64,000 nt of DNA from DATFVA01 sp963747755. Lineage in GTDB: Bacteria > Bacteroidota > Ignavibacteria > Ignavibacteriales > Ignavibacteriaceae. Position 1 is the stretch's first letter; every line of letters begins with the position of its first letter. The translations under genes were made by a program, and so were the position numbers. The notes under the pieces were generated by a model that saw nothing but the letters and a program-made list of their open reading frames with translations, was not told the DNA's origin and did not search any database. Positions 34,683 to 43,800 of this stretch are shown here, one piece after another. The DNA lies in contig CAVVGK010000003.1 in NCBI GenBank assembly GCA_963747755.1, positions 124,001 to 188,000 of the forward strand, given 5' to 3'.

Positions 34683-34756
34683 GTAGATCTCTACTGCATC
34701 AACCAAGGATAAACAGGGAGAGTAAATCAGCTATTTATAGTTTCGGGGAATAATCG

Positions 34757-35749
34757 ATGAACATACTTTTTTCATTAATCGCTGTAGTAGTATTAGTACT
34801 TGCGGCAATTATCGGTGTAGAAAATCTTAAACTGGAATACCTTTTCGGTATTATTGTTCCTTATGCAGCTATCTTAACGTTTATCTCCGGAATAGTATAT
34901 CGGGTTATTAAATGGGGAAGGAGCCCAGTTCCATTTCATATTCCGACCGTTGCTGGGCAGCAAAAATCTCTTTCCTGGATCAAAAGCAGTAAACTTGAAA
35001 GTCCTGACTCTACACTTGGTGTAGTCGGGCGTATGCTGCTCGAAATTTTGTTCTTCAGATCCTTATTCAGGAATACAAAAACTGATCTCAGAAAAGGTCC
35101 CAAATTAGCTTATGGAAGCACAAAGTATCTCTGGCTGGGCGGGATTGTCTTCCATTGGTCGCTTTTAATCATCTTCCTGAGGCATTTCAGATTTTTTACT
35201 GAACCAATTCCCTCGTTTGCGGTAGCCTTGCAGAATATTGATGGTATGCTTCAGCTTGGGCTCCCGGTCTTATTTATAACGGATATCCTGATTACTGCTG
35301 CGCTGCTTTTTTTAATCATCAGGAGAATAGTAGATAAAAAGATTAAATATATATCACTGGCATCTGATTATTTTCCGCTTTTCCTTATCATAACTATAGT
35401 TGTCACCGGTTTACTGATGAGGTATTTCTACAGGACAGACTTAATAAGTATTAAAGAACTTGCGATTGGACTGTTTACTTTTCAACCCATTGTACCAGCA
35501 AACATAGGAGTGTTATTTTTTATTCATTTGTTTCTTGTCTGTTCATTGATTGCATATTTCCCATTTAGCAAATTACTTCATATGCCCGGCGTATTTCTTT
35601 CCCCAACCAGGAACCTTGCAAATAATAGTCGTATGAAAAGACACAATAATCCCTGGAACTATCCAGTAAGGGTTCACACGTACGATGAATACGAGGATGA
35701 ATTCAGAGAAAGAATGAAAGATGCCGGATTACCATTAGAGAAGGAATAA
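34757..35749 (+). CDS. dsrM: DsrM, membrane cytochrome b subunit
   Basis: A 330-residue protein with about six hydrophobic helices. A long loop after the second helix (RSPVPFHIPTVAGQQKSLSW) is typical of true DsrM, and helix histidines in IVFHWSLLIIFLRHFRFF and FFIHLFLVCSLI... KLLHMPG fit di-heme b coordination. It oxidises or reduces menaquinone and contacts DsrK. The gene is 2 bp from dsrK. Confidence 0.95.
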   Translation: MNILFSLIAVVVLVLAAIIGVENLKLEYLFGIIVPYAAILTFISGIVYRVIKWGRSPVPFHIPTVAGQQKSLSWIKSSKLESPDSTLGVVGRMLLEILFFRSLFRNTKTDLRKGPKLAYGSTKYLWLGGIVFHWSLLIIFLRHFRFFTEPIPSFAVALQNIDGMLQLGLPVLFITDILITAALLFLIIRRIVDKKIKYISLASDYFPLFLIITIVVTGLLMRYFYRTDLISIKELAIGLFTFQPIVPANIGVLFFIHLFLVCSLIAYFPFSKLLHMPGVFLSPTRNLANNSRMKRHNNPWNYPVRVHTYDEYEDEFRERMKDAGLPLEKE

Positions 35750-35751
35750 AT

Positions 35752-37383
35752 ATGTCTGAAATAAAGACTAAACCGGAAGAATTAGCAGGAAAGATAGATT
35801 ATAATCCAGATCCCAAAAGTTGGCTGAATCCTGCTGTTGAGTTTAAGCGCGGTGTATTTAACTACAGCGGAAACCCGCAAAATGTAGATTACCTTAAGCA
35901 GCCAAATCCAAGGAAATGGCAGCCTATGGAAGAAGACTGGAAGCTGCCCGAGAACTGGAGGGAAATAATTCATGACGGTCTGAAAGACAGACTTCACAGG
36001 TTCCGTTCACTTCAAATATTTATGGATATATGTGTCCGCTGCGGTGCCTGCGCAGATAAGTGCCACTTCTTCATTGGTTCCGGTGATCCTAAGAATATGC
36101 CGGTTTTAAGAGCAGAATTGCTCAGATCGATATATAGAAACGATTTTACTTTGGGAGGAAAATTACTCGGTAAGTTTGCCGGAGGCAGAGAGCTTACAAT
36201 TGACGTCATAAAAGAATGGTTCTATTATTTTTTCCAATGCACCCAATGCCGCCGCTGTTCGGTATTCTGCCCCTATGGAATTGATACAGCAGAAATTACA
36301 ATTCTTGCAAGAGAGCTGCTTAACCTGATAGGAATTAACATTGATTGGATTATTACCCCGGTAGCCAATAGTTTCAGAACAGGCAATCACCTTGGTATTC
36401 AGCCTCATGGTTTTAAAGACAGCATCGAGTTTGCAGTTGATGAACTTGAAACGATAACCGGGATCAAGGTTGATGCCCCTATAAATAAAAAAGGGGCAGA
36501 AATCCTATTTATTGCTCCTTCTGCAGATTATTTCGGAACACCTCATTATTTCACGCTGCTAGGCTACCTAGCCTTGTTTCACGAAATAGGGCTTGATTAC
36601 ACCTGGAGCACTTATGCCTCTGAAGGAGGAAACTTCGGCTCATTTATTTCTCATGATCTTATGAAGGCTCTGAATGCTAAAGTTTATGCGGAAGCCAAGA
36701 GGCTTGGGGTTAAATGGATCCTGGGAGGAGAATGCGGCCATATGTGGAGGGTGATGCACCAATATATGGATACTATGAACGGACCTGCAGATTTTCTTGA
36801 GGTACCTGTATCCCCCATAACGGGGACAGAATTTGGATATACAAAATCGACGAAAATGGTTCACATTTGTGAATTCACGGCTGATCTTATAAAGAATAAA
36901 AAAATAAATCTTGATAAAAACAGAAATAACAAATGGAAAATTACCTTTCACGATTCATGTAACCCTGCCCGTGCATTAGGACTGATAGAAGAACCAAGAT
37001 ATATTATTAAAAATACATGCAATAATTTCTATGAAATGCCAGACAATACTATAAAAGAACAGACGTTCTGCTGTGGTAGTGGTGCTGGATTGGGAACCGA
37101 TGAAAACCTTGAAATGAGATTGAGAGGCGGACTACCCAGAGCTAATGCAGTTAAATATGTAAAAGAAAAACATGGAGTTAATTTCCTTGGTTGTATATGT
37201 GCTATCGATAAGGCCACACTTCCTCCAATGATTGATTATTGGGTAGGAGGAGTTGAAGTCGGAGGTGTGCATGAATTGGTTGGTAATGCATTAATTATGA
37301 AGGGTGAGAAAGAAAGAACAACAGACCTACGGGGAGAGCCTCTGGAAACAGAAGAGATCCTCTTAGAAGAATCTGTGGAATAA
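35752..37383 (+). CDS. dsrK: DsrK, cytoplasmic iron-sulfur subunit of the Dsr complex
   Basis: A 543-residue HdrD-like protein with [4Fe-4S] motifs CVRCGACADKCHFF and CTQCRRCSVFCPYG and the catalytic-cluster Cys regions HDSCNPARALG and FCCGSGAGLG. The last Cys region reads LGCICAIDKATLPP, i.e. Cys-x-Cys, where the two paralogues in this window have a C-x-x-C (PCANC, PCSNC); this may be normal for real DsrK, but I cannot check. It reduces the DsrC trisulfide. The following WVGGVEVGGVHELVGNAL is DsrK-like. Confidence 0.96.
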   Translation: MSEIKTKPEELAGKIDYNPDPKSWLNPAVEFKRGVFNYSGNPQNVDYLKQPNPRKWQPMEEDWKLPENWREIIHDGLKDRLHRFRSLQIFMDICVRCGACADKCHFFIGSGDPKNMPVLRAELLRSIYRNDFTLGGKLLGKFAGGRELTIDVIKEWFYYFFQCTQCRRCSVFCPYGIDTAEITILARELLNLIGINIDWIITPVANSFRTGNHLGIQPHGFKDSIEFAVDELETITGIKVDAPINKKGAEILFIAPSADYFGTPHYFTLLGYLALFHEIGLDYTWSTYASEGGNFGSFISHDLMKALNAKVYAEAKRLGVKWILGGECGHMWRVMHQYMDTMNGPADFLEVPVSPITGTEFGYTKSTKMVHICEFTADLIKNKKINLDKNRNNKWKITFHDSCNPARALGLIEEPRYIIKNTCNNFYEMPDNTIKEQTFCCGSGAGLGTDENLEMRLRGGLPRANAVKYVKEKHGVNFLGCICAIDKATLPPMIDYWVGGVEVGGVHELVGNALIMKGEKERTTDLRGEPLETEEILLEESVE

Positions 37384-37423
37384 ATCCTTATTCCTTTTTT
37401 ATGGACATCAAAGGAATCTCTGT

Positions 37424-37822
37424 ATGTATGATGCTGGAAAAATAATAATCGGATTGATCATCTTTATTGGATTTTTTACTTTCCCTATTTGGTACGACAT
37501 GACCAATGGGAGTTCACAAATTAAACCTGACCCTATATTGCCTGTTAAGGTGAGCCAACAAGAATGTATTGATACTAAAGAATATATGCGCGCTAATCAC
37601 ATGACCATATTAGATGATTGGAGAGAGGAAGTGGTCAGGAATGGTCAAAGAGACTTCGTTAAAGCTGATGGCAGACATTTTAACAAGAGCCTCACAAATA
37701 CCTGTATGAATTGTCATTCAGATAAAACAAAATTTTGCGATCAGTGTCATAATTATGTCGGCATATCCAATTACTGTTGGGATTGTCATAATATTCCCCA
37801 AAATCCGGAGAAGAAAATATGA
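37424..37822 (+). CDS. dsrJ: DsrJ, triheme cytochrome c
   Basis: A 132-residue protein with one N-terminal membrane anchor (IIIGLIIFIGFFTFPIWYD) and three heme-binding motifs near the C-terminus: CMNCH, CDQCH and CWDCH. This is the standard layout of DsrJ, the periplasmic cytochrome of the DsrMKJOP complex. It overlaps dsrO by 4 bp (ATGA). The loop between anchor and hemes has a conserved Cys (SQQECIDTKEYMRANHM) that in DsrJ is a possible unusual heme ligand. Confidence 0.95.
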   Translation: MYDAGKIIIGLIIFIGFFTFPIWYDMTNGSSQIKPDPILPVKVSQQECIDTKEYMRANHMTILDDWREEVVRNGQRDFVKADGRHFNKSLTNTCMNCHSDKTKFCDQCHNYVGISNYCWDCHNIPQNPEKKI

Positions 37823-38610
37823 AGCAGGGAAGAAGAAAATTTCTGAGAATTGCCGGACTAGCAGCTCTAGGGATCGCTTCCGAAAGATGTATAAGTTTTC
37901 CAGCAGGTAGGATTTCTCCGGGTCCCGTGAAAGCAAGACTCTCACCCTCATCTCCCGCCCTGAAAAGAGGGGAAAGGCTTGCTATGGTTATTGATCTTCG
38001 TAAATGTATTTCTGAAAAAGGCTGCACAAAGTGTATCGATGCCTGCATTAAAGAACATAACATACCCGAATTTGAGGACACAAAAGATGAGGTTAAATGG
38101 ATATGGAAAGAACCTTATGACAAAGCATTTATTGACCAGGAAAATTTCTTTATGATTGAAGATTACAGGAATAAAATGGTCCCTGTTTTCTGTAATAATT
38201 GTGATAACCCTCCGTGCGTAAATGTTTGTCCCACCCAGGCGACCTGGAAGCGGGAAGATGGGATTGTAATGATGGACTGGCACAGGTGTATCGGCTGCAG
38301 GTATTGCATGGCTGCATGTCCATATGGATCAAGGAGCTTTAATTGGAGAGATCCTCGTCCGGCAATAAAAGAAATAAATCCTGAGTTTCCTACAAGGACA
38401 AAAGGAGTAGTCGAAAAATGCATGCTATGTGAAGAACGGCTGGCTAAAGGCCTTCCTCCTGCCTGTGTGGAAGTCTGCCCCGAAAAGGCACTGAGCTTCG
38501 GAAATCTGAATGACCCTGAATCTGAAGTAAGAAAGTTATTAAAAGAGAATTTCTCAGTCCGAAGAAAACCAGGATTGGGAACCGGGCCTGAAATTTATTA
38601 TCTCGTATAG
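37819..38610 (+). CDS. dsrO: DsrO, periplasmic ferredoxin subunit with Tat signal
   Basis: A 263-residue four-cluster ferredoxin. The N-terminus has a twin-arginine signal (GRRKFLRIAGLAALG, Arg5-Arg6), so it is exported folded. Cys clusters: CISEKGCTKCIDAC, CNNCDNPPCVNVCP, CIGCRYCMAACPYG and CMLCEERL...CVEVCP. It passes electrons between DsrJ and DsrP on the periplasmic face. Compare the signal-less relative at 17134. Confidence 0.96.
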   Translation: MKQGRRKFLRIAGLAALGIASERCISFPAGRISPGPVKARLSPSSPALKRGERLAMVIDLRKCISEKGCTKCIDACIKEHNIPEFEDTKDEVKWIWKEPYDKAFIDQENFFMIEDYRNKMVPVFCNNCDNPPCVNVCPTQATWKREDGIVMMDWHRCIGCRYCMAACPYGSRSFNWRDPRPAIKEINPEFPTRTKGVVEKCMLCEERLAKGLPPACVEVCPEKALSFGNLNDPESEVRKLLKENFSVRRKPGLGTGPEIYYLV

Positions 38611-38619
38611 GGTTTAGAA

Positions 38620-39777
38620 ATGTTAGAATATGCATTAAAAGGAAATAAAAAGTATTGGGGCTGGCTGTTCCTGCTTGCTGTAATTATTGCGTCAGGCTTT
38701 TACTTTTACCTACGTCAACTCAACTATGGTCTCGGTATAACAGGAATGAGCCGAAATATCAGCTGGGGACTTTATATAGCCCAATTCACTTTTATAGTCG
38801 GAGTTGCCGCTTCCGCCGTTATGGTTGTTCTTCCTTATTATCTTCATAATTATAAGGCATTTGGAAAAATTACAATACTTGGTGAATTCCTTGCAATTGC
38901 CTCAGTGATAATGTGCATACTCTTTGTATTTGTTGACCTTGGGCAGCCTTTCAGAGTGGCAAATATTTTTTTAAATCCGACTTTTCATTCTCTGATGTTC
39001 TGGGATGTCATTGCACTCAGCGGGTACCTTGTAATCAATGTAATAATCACTCGCGTAAGTCTCGAGGCAGAACAGAAATCAACAGCACCGCCACGTTGGA
39101 TCAGACCAATAATAATTCTTTCAATTCCCTGGGCTGTCAGCATTCATACTGTAACTGCGTTCCTGCTTTCTGGACTGGCAGGGAGACCATTCTGGCTGAC
39201 AGCGATACTGGCTCCCAGGTTTCTTGCATCAGCTTTTTCTGCAGGACCGGCTTTACTTATTTTATTTACCTTCATCATTAAAAGACTCACTAAGTTCGAC
39301 CCCGGAGAAGAAGCAATAAAAAAACTAAGCCTTATAGTCACTTATGCGATGTGTGTAAATGTCTTTTTTATTCTGATGGAGGTTTTTACAACTTTATATG
39401 GAGCTATACCTGAACATGTCTCTCACCTTCAGTATCTCTATGTAGGTTTGGATGGCAAGACCAGACTCGTTCCCTGGATGTGGACTTCAGCTGTTTTATC
39501 CATTGTATCCCTCGTACTGCTCCTGACCCCTAAATTCAGAAAAAAGAACAAAATACTGATTATTTCCTCTCTCATGGTATTCTTTTCCATCTGGATTGAT
39601 AAAGGACTGGGATTAATAATAACAGGGTTTATACCAACACCTTTTGGAGATGTAGTACAGTACTGGCCTACAGTTCCGGAAGCTCTTATTTCGCTTTCAA
39701 TATGGGCTATCGGGATTTTCCTGATAACAATATTTTATAAGATAACTCTTGAAGTAAGAAGAGTAATAGAAACGTAG
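38620..39777 (+). CDS. dsrP: DsrP, NrfD-type integral membrane subunit
   Basis: A 385-residue protein with about ten transmembrane helices and the NrfD-family start ITGMSRNISWGLYIAQFTF. LGQPFRVANIFLNPTFHSLMFWD is typical of the quinone-interacting NrfD/PsrC fold. It completes DsrMKJOP, which exchanges electrons between the menaquinone pool and DsrC. Ends 9 bp before the next gene, so the persulfide reductase-like gene is in the same transcript. Confidence 0.96.
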   Translation: MLEYALKGNKKYWGWLFLLAVIIASGFYFYLRQLNYGLGITGMSRNISWGLYIAQFTFIVGVAASAVMVVLPYYLHNYKAFGKITILGEFLAIASVIMCILFVFVDLGQPFRVANIFLNPTFHSLMFWDVIALSGYLVINVIITRVSLEAEQKSTAPPRWIRPIIILSIPWAVSIHTVTAFLLSGLAGRPFWLTAILAPRFLASAFSAGPALLILFTFIIKRLTKFDPGEEAIKKLSLIVTYAMCVNVFFILMEVFTTLYGAIPEHVSHLQYLYVGLDGKTRLVPWMWTSAVLSIVSLVLLLTPKFRKKNKILIISSLMVFFSIWIDKGLGLIITGFIPTPFGDVVQYWPTVPEALISLSIWAIGIFLITIFYKITLEVRRVIET

Positions 39778-39786
39778 CATGCTAAA

Positions 39787-41484
39787 GTGATCAACATAAT
39801 TATTATAGGCGGTATGGCAGCCGGATGTAAAGCGGCTGCGAGGTTAAGCAGGTTATCTAAAAATTACAGGGTAACTATAATAGAAAGAACTCCATTCGTA
39901 TCTTTAAGCAGGTGCGGCCTTCCATTATATACTTCCGGTGAAATAGATGATATTTTTGAACTTACTAAAACTCCCTACGGTCTTAAACGAGATGAAAACT
40001 TTTTTCGGGATTTCGAAGGTATAACTGTCCTCACACGTACAGAAGCTATAAAACTGGACCCATGGAAAAAAGAAGTTGAGTGCTATGATCACAGAAAAGA
40101 TGAAAATTTCAAACTCAACTATGATGCTTTATTATTTGCGACAGGCAGTTCTCCGGCAGAACCTGCATTTCCTTATTTCGAATCAGCCCGTATAAGTTCT
40201 GTTTATTCGCCTGAAGAAGTTATCAAATTTAAAGAACTGATTAAATTGGGTCTGATAAAGAAGGCTGTAATCATCGGGGGTGGAGAAGCTGCTTTGATAA
40301 ATGCTGAATCTCTGGTTTCACTCTGGGGAATTGAGGTGATTATTATTGCAAGCCAGGATTTCGTTCTCAACAATATTTTTGACATTGAATTCTCAAAACA
40401 TATCTCAAATTATGTTAGTTCAAATAAAATAGTGACTATTCTTTCAACTCACGTTCAGAGGGTAGAGCCGGATAATGAAAATCTTCCTGTTGTAGTTCTG
40501 GAAAACGGTCAGAAAATTGTTACCGATTTTGTCATACTTTCATGCGGCCTGAAACCAGAAACATCTCTTGCCGAAAAGGCTGATATAAAACTTGGAAACC
40601 GCCGGGGAATACTTGTTGATGAAAAACTGCGCACAAATATCTCCGGAATATGGGCCGCAGGGGAATGCACTGAGATTAAAAATATCATTACGGATAAAAG
40701 TTTTCATTTCCCCGACGGTTCACAGGCTAACAGACTGGGCAGAGCAGCTGCTGATTCTATAGATGGAAGGAAGATAGATCTTAAGGGAACCGTAGGCAAT
40801 AAATGTCTTAAAATCTTTGACAATAATTTTTGCAAATCAGGCCTCACAGAAGCTGAGGCGATCCAGCAAGGATTCAATACCGCTAGTGTAATCGGTGTAT
40901 GGTCTGACAGAGCAGACTTTGATCCTGAAGTAAAAAACATTTTTGGCAAACTTACTTATCAAAAACCCGGTCTACGTTTATTGGGACTTCAGCTCATGGG
41001 TGAAGGGGAAATTCTTCGCTTTATTGATGCTTTTTCAATACTGTTGAAAGAAAGAAGAACCCTTAAATACCTTATTTGCCTTGAACATTCATTTCATCTA
41101 TCTCATTCGACACCACTTTCTCCCTTAAATTACCTTGGGTATATGGCGGTTAACCAGGAAAAAGATGGGGTAATTAATTTCAATCCGCTGAACCTGCCTC
41201 AATTTAAAGGTACTTTAATAGATGTTAGAGAGAAGCATGATGCTGACTCTAAACCTTTGCCAGTTGCTTCAGTGAATATTCCTTTTTCAGTTCTTAGGGA
41301 TAGGATGAATGATTTCGAGCCGATCCAGGAGTTGATATTTATATGCACAAAAGGCGGACGATCATATGAATCAGCAAGATATTTTAAGAACAATGGTTAT
41401 CAAAAAACAGCTTACCTTGGTGGAGGTAGTCTCCTCCTGAATGAAGTTTATGGATTATTAAAGTTTAAAGAGTTGGTATCGTGA
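39787..41484 (+). CDS. CoA-disulfide/persulfide reductase-like flavoprotein with rhodanese domain
   Basis: A 565-residue protein with a GTG start. Residues about 1-450 are a pyridine nucleotide-disulfide oxidoreductase: FAD motif IIIGGMAAGCKAAARL, the single active-site Cys of CoA-disulfide reductases (SLSRCGLPLYTSGEI), NAD motif KAVIIGGGEAALINAESL and GIWAAGECTE. Residues about 470-565 are a rhodanese domain with active-site loop CTKGGRS. This is the layout of NADH-dependent persulfide reductases (Npsr), which reduce CoA- or polysulfide-bound sulfur. Placement between dsrP and qmoA suggests handling of sulfane sulfur within sulfate respiration, or growth on S0/polysulfide. Confidence 0.85.
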   Translation: MINIIIIGGMAAGCKAAARLSRLSKNYRVTIIERTPFVSLSRCGLPLYTSGEIDDIFELTKTPYGLKRDENFFRDFEGITVLTRTEAIKLDPWKKEVECYDHRKDENFKLNYDALLFATGSSPAEPAFPYFESARISSVYSPEEVIKFKELIKLGLIKKAVIIGGGEAALINAESLVSLWGIEVIIIASQDFVLNNIFDIEFSKHISNYVSSNKIVTILSTHVQRVEPDNENLPVVVLENGQKIVTDFVILSCGLKPETSLAEKADIKLGNRRGILVDEKLRTNISGIWAAGECTEIKNIITDKSFHFPDGSQANRLGRAAADSIDGRKIDLKGTVGNKCLKIFDNNFCKSGLTEAEAIQQGFNTASVIGVWSDRADFDPEVKNIFGKLTYQKPGLRLLGLQLMGEGEILRFIDAFSILLKERRTLKYLICLEHSFHLSHSTPLSPLNYLGYMAVNQEKDGVINFNPLNLPQFKGTLIDVREKHDADSKPLPVASVNIPFSVLRDRMNDFEPIQELIFICTKGGRSYESARYFKNNGYQKTAYLGGGSLLLNEVYGLLKFKELVS

Positions 41485-41699
41485 GAATGGAAAAATTGAA
41501 AAATACCGTCAGTTACCGAGCCTGGATATTAAAATCAAGGTCTACAGATGATGTATGAACGAAATATAAGACCTAATGGTAAGGGAATAAGATCAGTTAC
41601 ATTTATTCAAAAAATGAAATCAACTGTTGTCCAGGTCGTTTAGATAAACCTGGGTGAAATGAAATCCATTAAACGGGCTGAAAAAAACCCGGAGGATAT
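41485..41699 (+). other. 215-bp intergenic stretch with inverted repeat
   Basis: CCAGGT (41631-41636) and ACCTGG (41648-41653) form an exact inverted repeat with an 11-nt spacer, and a short GC stem overlaps the ribosome site GGAGG just before 41700. Only very short open frames occur. It may be a local control element separating the dsrMKJOP unit from the qmo unit. Confidence 0.4.
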
Positions 41700-42530
41700 A
41701 TGAATCTAATAACAATTTCAAGAGGTTCATTAAGCGCCACTGAACTCATAGCAAAAAAGATCTCCGAACGGCTTGAGTGCAGGGTTGTTACCAGGGAGGA
41801 TGTACTGAAGGCTGCCGAAAAATATGGGATTCAGGAAACGGCACTCGGTGATTTATCGTTTATAGAAAAATCTCCAACATTCTGGGATAAAATGAGTGAC
41901 AGAAAAAAACATTATCTGGCTTGTTTTCAAACAGCACTTCTGGATTTTGCGCTGAAGGGAAGTCTGGTATACCATGGTCACCTGGCTCAGTTTCTCCTTG
42001 GCGATATACCCTTTGTATTGCGTGTATTGTTGACCGCCCCCCCTGAATACAGGATTAAAACCTTAATGAAAGAAGGAGGTAAGACCAGGGAAGAAGTCCT
42101 TTCACAGATCAAACTAATAGATGAGAGAAGAGAAAAATGGTCCCAGTTCTTATACGGAGTTGACTGGAAGAATCCGGCCTTCTATGATATGGTTTTCAAC
42201 CTGGAAAAAATCAGCACAGATTTGGCCGCCGATTTGATTGCCGGGATAGTGTCGTGTAATTCATTCAAGTCTAATGATGAATCAGTGAAAATTATGAAGA
42301 ATCTCCATCTCTCCTCCCGGGTACGTGCCTACCTTCAATCATCGCCCAGGACAAAAGGAAGTGAAGTTGAAATTGAAGCCGATGCCTCCAGTGGTTGTGT
42401 GATAGTTAAAGGAAACACCCCTAAAGTTGGATCAAGGATGTGGGAAAACGATATTAAAACAGTTTTATCAAATGTCGAAGGTGTCAAAGAAATTAAAGTT
42501 AAGAAATCAATAATAGGATATTACGAATAA
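41700..42530 (+). CDS. Cytidylate kinase-like protein with C-terminal BON domain
   Basis: A 276-residue protein. The first about 190 residues follow the cytidylate kinase-like family (LITISRGSLSATELIAKKIS, VVTREDVLKAAEKYG, LVYHGHLAQFLL, RVLLTAPPEYRIKTLM), but the nucleotide loop, normally glycine-rich, reads SRGSLSATE, so phosphate binding may be lost. The C-terminal 75 residues look like a BON domain (RVRAYLQSSPRTKGSEVEIE, then VIVKGNTP and NVEGVKEIKV). It lies immediately before qmoA and may regulate or assemble the sulfate-reduction enzymes; the function is not known. Confidence 0.65.
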   Translation: MNLITISRGSLSATELIAKKISERLECRVVTREDVLKAAEKYGIQETALGDLSFIEKSPTFWDKMSDRKKHYLACFQTALLDFALKGSLVYHGHLAQFLLGDIPFVLRVLLTAPPEYRIKTLMKEGGKTREEVLSQIKLIDERREKWSQFLYGVDWKNPAFYDMVFNLEKISTDLAADLIAGIVSCNSFKSNDESVKIMKNLHLSSRVRAYLQSSPRTKGSEVEIEADASSGCVIVKGNTPKVGSRMWENDIKTVLSNVEGVKEIKVKKSIIGYYE

Positions 42531-42546
42531 AAAACCGGAAAATATT

Positions 42547-43797
42547 ATGTCTGAAAATTTAATTACATCTGACCTATTAATTGTTGGTGCCGGTATAGCC
42601 GGTATTACCGCAGCTGTAGAAGCTGCGGAAACAGGGATTAATGTCATATTAGTAGAAAAAAAGCCATATATAGGAGGTAAGGTCGCACAATTTAATAAAT
42701 ACTTTCCCAAAATGTGTCCTCCTGCATGCGGACTGGAAATAAACATCCGGAGACTCCGAACTAATCCTGCAATTAAACTCTATACTATGACGGAAGTTAC
42801 CAACATTAAAAAAATCGGAGACAATTTTCACGCTGAACTTAAAATAAATCCACCATATGTAAATAACCGATGTACCGCCTGCGGGGATTGTGAGAAAGTT
42901 TGTCCTCAATCCAGGAAGAATGAATTCAATTATTTAATGGATGAGACAACAGCCATTTATATTCCATACGAGGGTGCGTATCCTGCCCGATATGTTATTG
43001 ATAAATCTGCCTGTCTCGGTGAAACCTGCAATGAATGTGTGGAAGCTTGTAAATATAAGGCAATAGATCTGAATGAGAAGGAGAAAAACATATCTGTGGA
43101 AGTCAATTCAATTATATGGGCAGTCGGCTGGGAACCGTATGATGCAAATAAACTTAATCTTTTGGGATATGGGACATATTCTGATGTGATAACTAACGTT
43201 ATGATGGAAAGACTTGCCTCCGAAAACGGCCCGACAAAGGGTAAAATGCTTCGTCCTTCCACTGGGGAGAAAATAAACAGCGTAGCCTTTGTTCAATGTG
43301 CAGGCTCAAGGGATGAAAATCATCTTGATTATTGTTCTTCGGTCTGTTGTATGGCATCGCTTAAACAAACTAAATACATAAGAGAACAATATCCTGATAT
43401 TGATATTCATATCTATTATATCGATGTACGTTCAAACGGGCTGTTGGAAGATTTTTATAACAGTGTTCAGCAGGATAATAAAATACATTTTCATCGGGGC
43501 AAGGTGGCCAAAGTATTTCAAGATGATAGGGCTAAGAATCTGATCATTGAAGCAGAAGATTCGATGACGGGAAACCTTATGCAGAATTCTTTCGAGCTGG
43601 TAGTACTGGCAACAGGGATGAAACCAGCCTCCGAGAATATACCGATTGAAAGATCTTCTTTTGATGACAATGGATTCTTGAAGGTGAATGGAACTTTAGG
43701 TTGTGGAGTTATGACCAAACCTAAGGATGTTGCAGCTACTGTTCGTGAAGCTACCGGTTCTGTTCTGAAAGTTATCCAAAATATGGGAGGTAAGTAA
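42547..43797 (+). CDS. qmoA: QmoA, HdrA-like flavoprotein of the quinone-interacting complex
   Basis: A 416-residue HdrA-type protein: FAD-binding DLLIVGAGIAGITAAVEAA, PKMCPPACGLEINIRR, a ferredoxin-type motif CTACGDCEKVCPQSR, and FVQCAGSRDENHLDYCSSVCC. QmoABC passes electrons from menaquinol to AprAB. The gene is followed by qmoB 3 bp downstream; qmoC is detached, 7.3 kb further on. Confidence 0.94.
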   Translation: MSENLITSDLLIVGAGIAGITAAVEAAETGINVILVEKKPYIGGKVAQFNKYFPKMCPPACGLEINIRRLRTNPAIKLYTMTEVTNIKKIGDNFHAELKINPPYVNNRCTACGDCEKVCPQSRKNEFNYLMDETTAIYIPYEGAYPARYVIDKSACLGETCNECVEACKYKAIDLNEKEKNISVEVNSIIWAVGWEPYDANKLNLLGYGTYSDVITNVMMERLASENGPTKGKMLRPSTGEKINSVAFVQCAGSRDENHLDYCSSVCCMASLKQTKYIREQYPDIDIHIYYIDVRSNGLLEDFYNSVQQDNKIHFHRGKVAKVFQDDRAKNLIIEAEDSMTGNLMQNSFELVVLATGMKPASENIPIERSSFDDNGFLKVNGTLGCGVMTKPKDVAATVREATGSVLKVIQNMGGK

Positions 43798-43800
43798 GCA

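Noticed and set aside
36950..37230. DsrK with a lost cluster ligand (CIC instead of CxxC)
   Set aside because: The rest of the protein is fully conserved and the variant may be normal for DsrK; I cannot verify without an alignment.
41485..41640. Two short consecutive frames (25 and 31 codons)
   Set aside because: No ribosome sites or recognisable motifs; likely chance.
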